Source: Kosakonia sacchari SP1 (GTDB taxonomy: Bacteria > Pseudomonadota > Gammaproteobacteria > Enterobacterales > Enterobacteriaceae). Taken from it: a DNA stretch of 64,000 nt. This document shows positions 63,318 to 64,000 of the stretch, piece after piece. How positions within the stretch are numbered: the stretch's first letter is position 1; each line of letters begins with the position of its first letter. The position numbers and the translations under genes were made by a program. A model generated the notes under the pieces. It saw nothing but the letters and a program-made list of their open reading frames with translations. It was not told the origin of the DNA and searched no databases. The stretch is from contig NZ_CP007215.2 in NCBI RefSeq assembly GCF_000300455.3, positions 4,340,001 through 4,404,000 of the forward strand. The letters run 5' to 3'.

Positions 63318-64000
63318 ATGTTTGCTGCAGAGCTTGTCCTCGTCCTGATTGCTATCTACCTTGGCGCCAGATTAGGCGGCATCGGCATTGGTTTTGCCGG
63401 TGGCCTTGGTGTACTGGTTCTCACCCTGTTCTTTCAAATCAAACCAGGGGCGATCCCCTTCGATGTCATAGAAATTATTATGGCGGTCATCGCCGCTATC
63501 GCTGCTATGCAGGTAGCGGGCGGGATGGATTATCTGGTGAGCCTGGCGGAAAAAATGCTGCGCCGCCATCCGAAGTACATCACCTTTCTCGCGCCGCTGG
63601 TCACCTGGTTTATGACCATTCTCGCCGGTACCGGGCACACCGCGTTTTCCACACTGCCGGTAATTACCGAAGTAGCGAAAGAGCAAGGTATTCGCCCGTC
63701 GCGTCCGCTGTCGATTGCTGTCGTTGCCTCGCAAATTGCGATTACCGCGTCGCCCATCTCCGCGGCGGTGGTCTTTTTTGCCGGCATCCTTGAACCGCTT
63801 GGCGTCAGCTATCTAACGCTGCTGGCAATCTGTATTCCGGTGACGCTGATTGCGGTCATGCTGACGGCGGTGGTCTGTAACTTCCTCGGCTGCGAGCTGA
63901 AAGATGATCCGGTCTATCAGGAGCGCCGGGCAAAAGGCGAAGTGAAGTTGCGCGGCAGCCAGGTTTTTGAATTAAAACCTCATGCTAAACGTTCGGTGCT
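63318..64000 (+). CDS. dcuA: C4-dicarboxylate transporter DcuA, N-terminal part
   Basis: The frame is open from the ATG at 63318 (GGAAG upstream) to the window end, giving 227 residues of a protein that in E. coli has 433. MFAAELVLVLIAIYLGARLGGIGIGFAGGLGVLVL and IIMAVIAAIAAMQVAGGMDYLV match DcuA rather than DcuB. It imports aspartate, malate or fumarate and exchanges them for succinate. Next to aspA, as in E. coli. Confidence 0.95.
   Translation, partial: MFAAELVLVLIAIYLGARLGGIGIGFAGGLGVLVLTLFFQIKPGAIPFDVIEIIMAVIAAIAAMQVAGGMDYLVSLAEKMLRRHPKYITFLAPLVTWFMTILAGTGHTAFSTLPVITEVAKEQGIRPSRPLSIAVVASQIAITASPISAAVVFFAGILEPLGVSYLTLLAICIPVTLIAVMLTAVVCNFLGCELKDDPVYQERRAKGEVKLRGSQVFELKPHAKRSV

Overview
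This is a 64 kb stretch of enterobacterial chromosome of core type. Gene order and protein sequences match the region around 94-95 min of the Escherichia coli K-12 map, read from ytfF to dcuA. Moderately high GC, three motility-type (sigma-28) promoters in front of chemoreceptors, and the lack of an ampC gene between frdD and blc suggest a motile member of Enterobacteriaceae outside Escherichia and Klebsiella. A Kosakonia-like genus is plausible, but the sequence alone does not prove it. I see no insertion sequence, prophage, CRISPR array or replication origin.

Layout. 1-9.6 kb: end of ytfF, a Tsr-like chemoreceptor, NsrR-controlled ytfE, cycA, fklB, ytfB, a DMT exporter, the ribosomal operon rpsF-priB-rpsR-rplI and yjfY. 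9.7-17.8 kb: a mosaic of conserved genes (yjfP, bsmA, yjfN, aidB) interrupted by plus-strand accessory genes: an MFS transporter where E. coli has the ula ascorbate locus, a Cache-domain chemoreceptor, and an MHS-type transporter. 17.8-21.9 kb: the uncharacterised envelope operon yjfI-J-K-L-M-C. 21.9-38 kb: a long minus-strand block of RNA, nucleotide, envelope and repair genes (rlmB, rnr, nsrR, purA, yjeT, hflC, hflK, hflX, hfq, miaA, mutL, amiB, tsaE, nnr). 38-40.6 kb: queG, a datA-like cluster of DnaA boxes, three tRNA-Gly(GCC) genes and orn. 40.6-47.2 kb: rsgA, psd, mscM, epmA. 47.4-52.6 kb: frdABCD, blc, gdx with a guanidine-II riboswitch, and a LuxR-type regulator. 52.6-57.1 kb: entericidins ecnB and ecnA, efp, epmB, a third chemoreceptor, yjeI. 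57.4-64 kb: groESL with a sigma-32 promoter, yjeH, fxsA, aspA and the start of dcuA.

How parts work together. EF-P and two of its modification enzymes (EpmA, EpmB) are all here. NsrR and a target operator (ytfE) are both here. Fumarate reductase, aspartase and DcuA form an anaerobic C4-dicarboxylate group. Each of the three chemoreceptors has a TAAA-N15-GCCG type sigma-28 promoter; two also have a perfect TGTGA-N6-TCACA CRP site upstream and the third has a 25 bp palindrome.

No plainly new system is present. The best candidates for new biology are the Tsr-like receptor with an altered ligand pocket, the palindrome-controlled Cache receptor, the yjfI-C operon, and a structured 88 bp element downstream of rplI.
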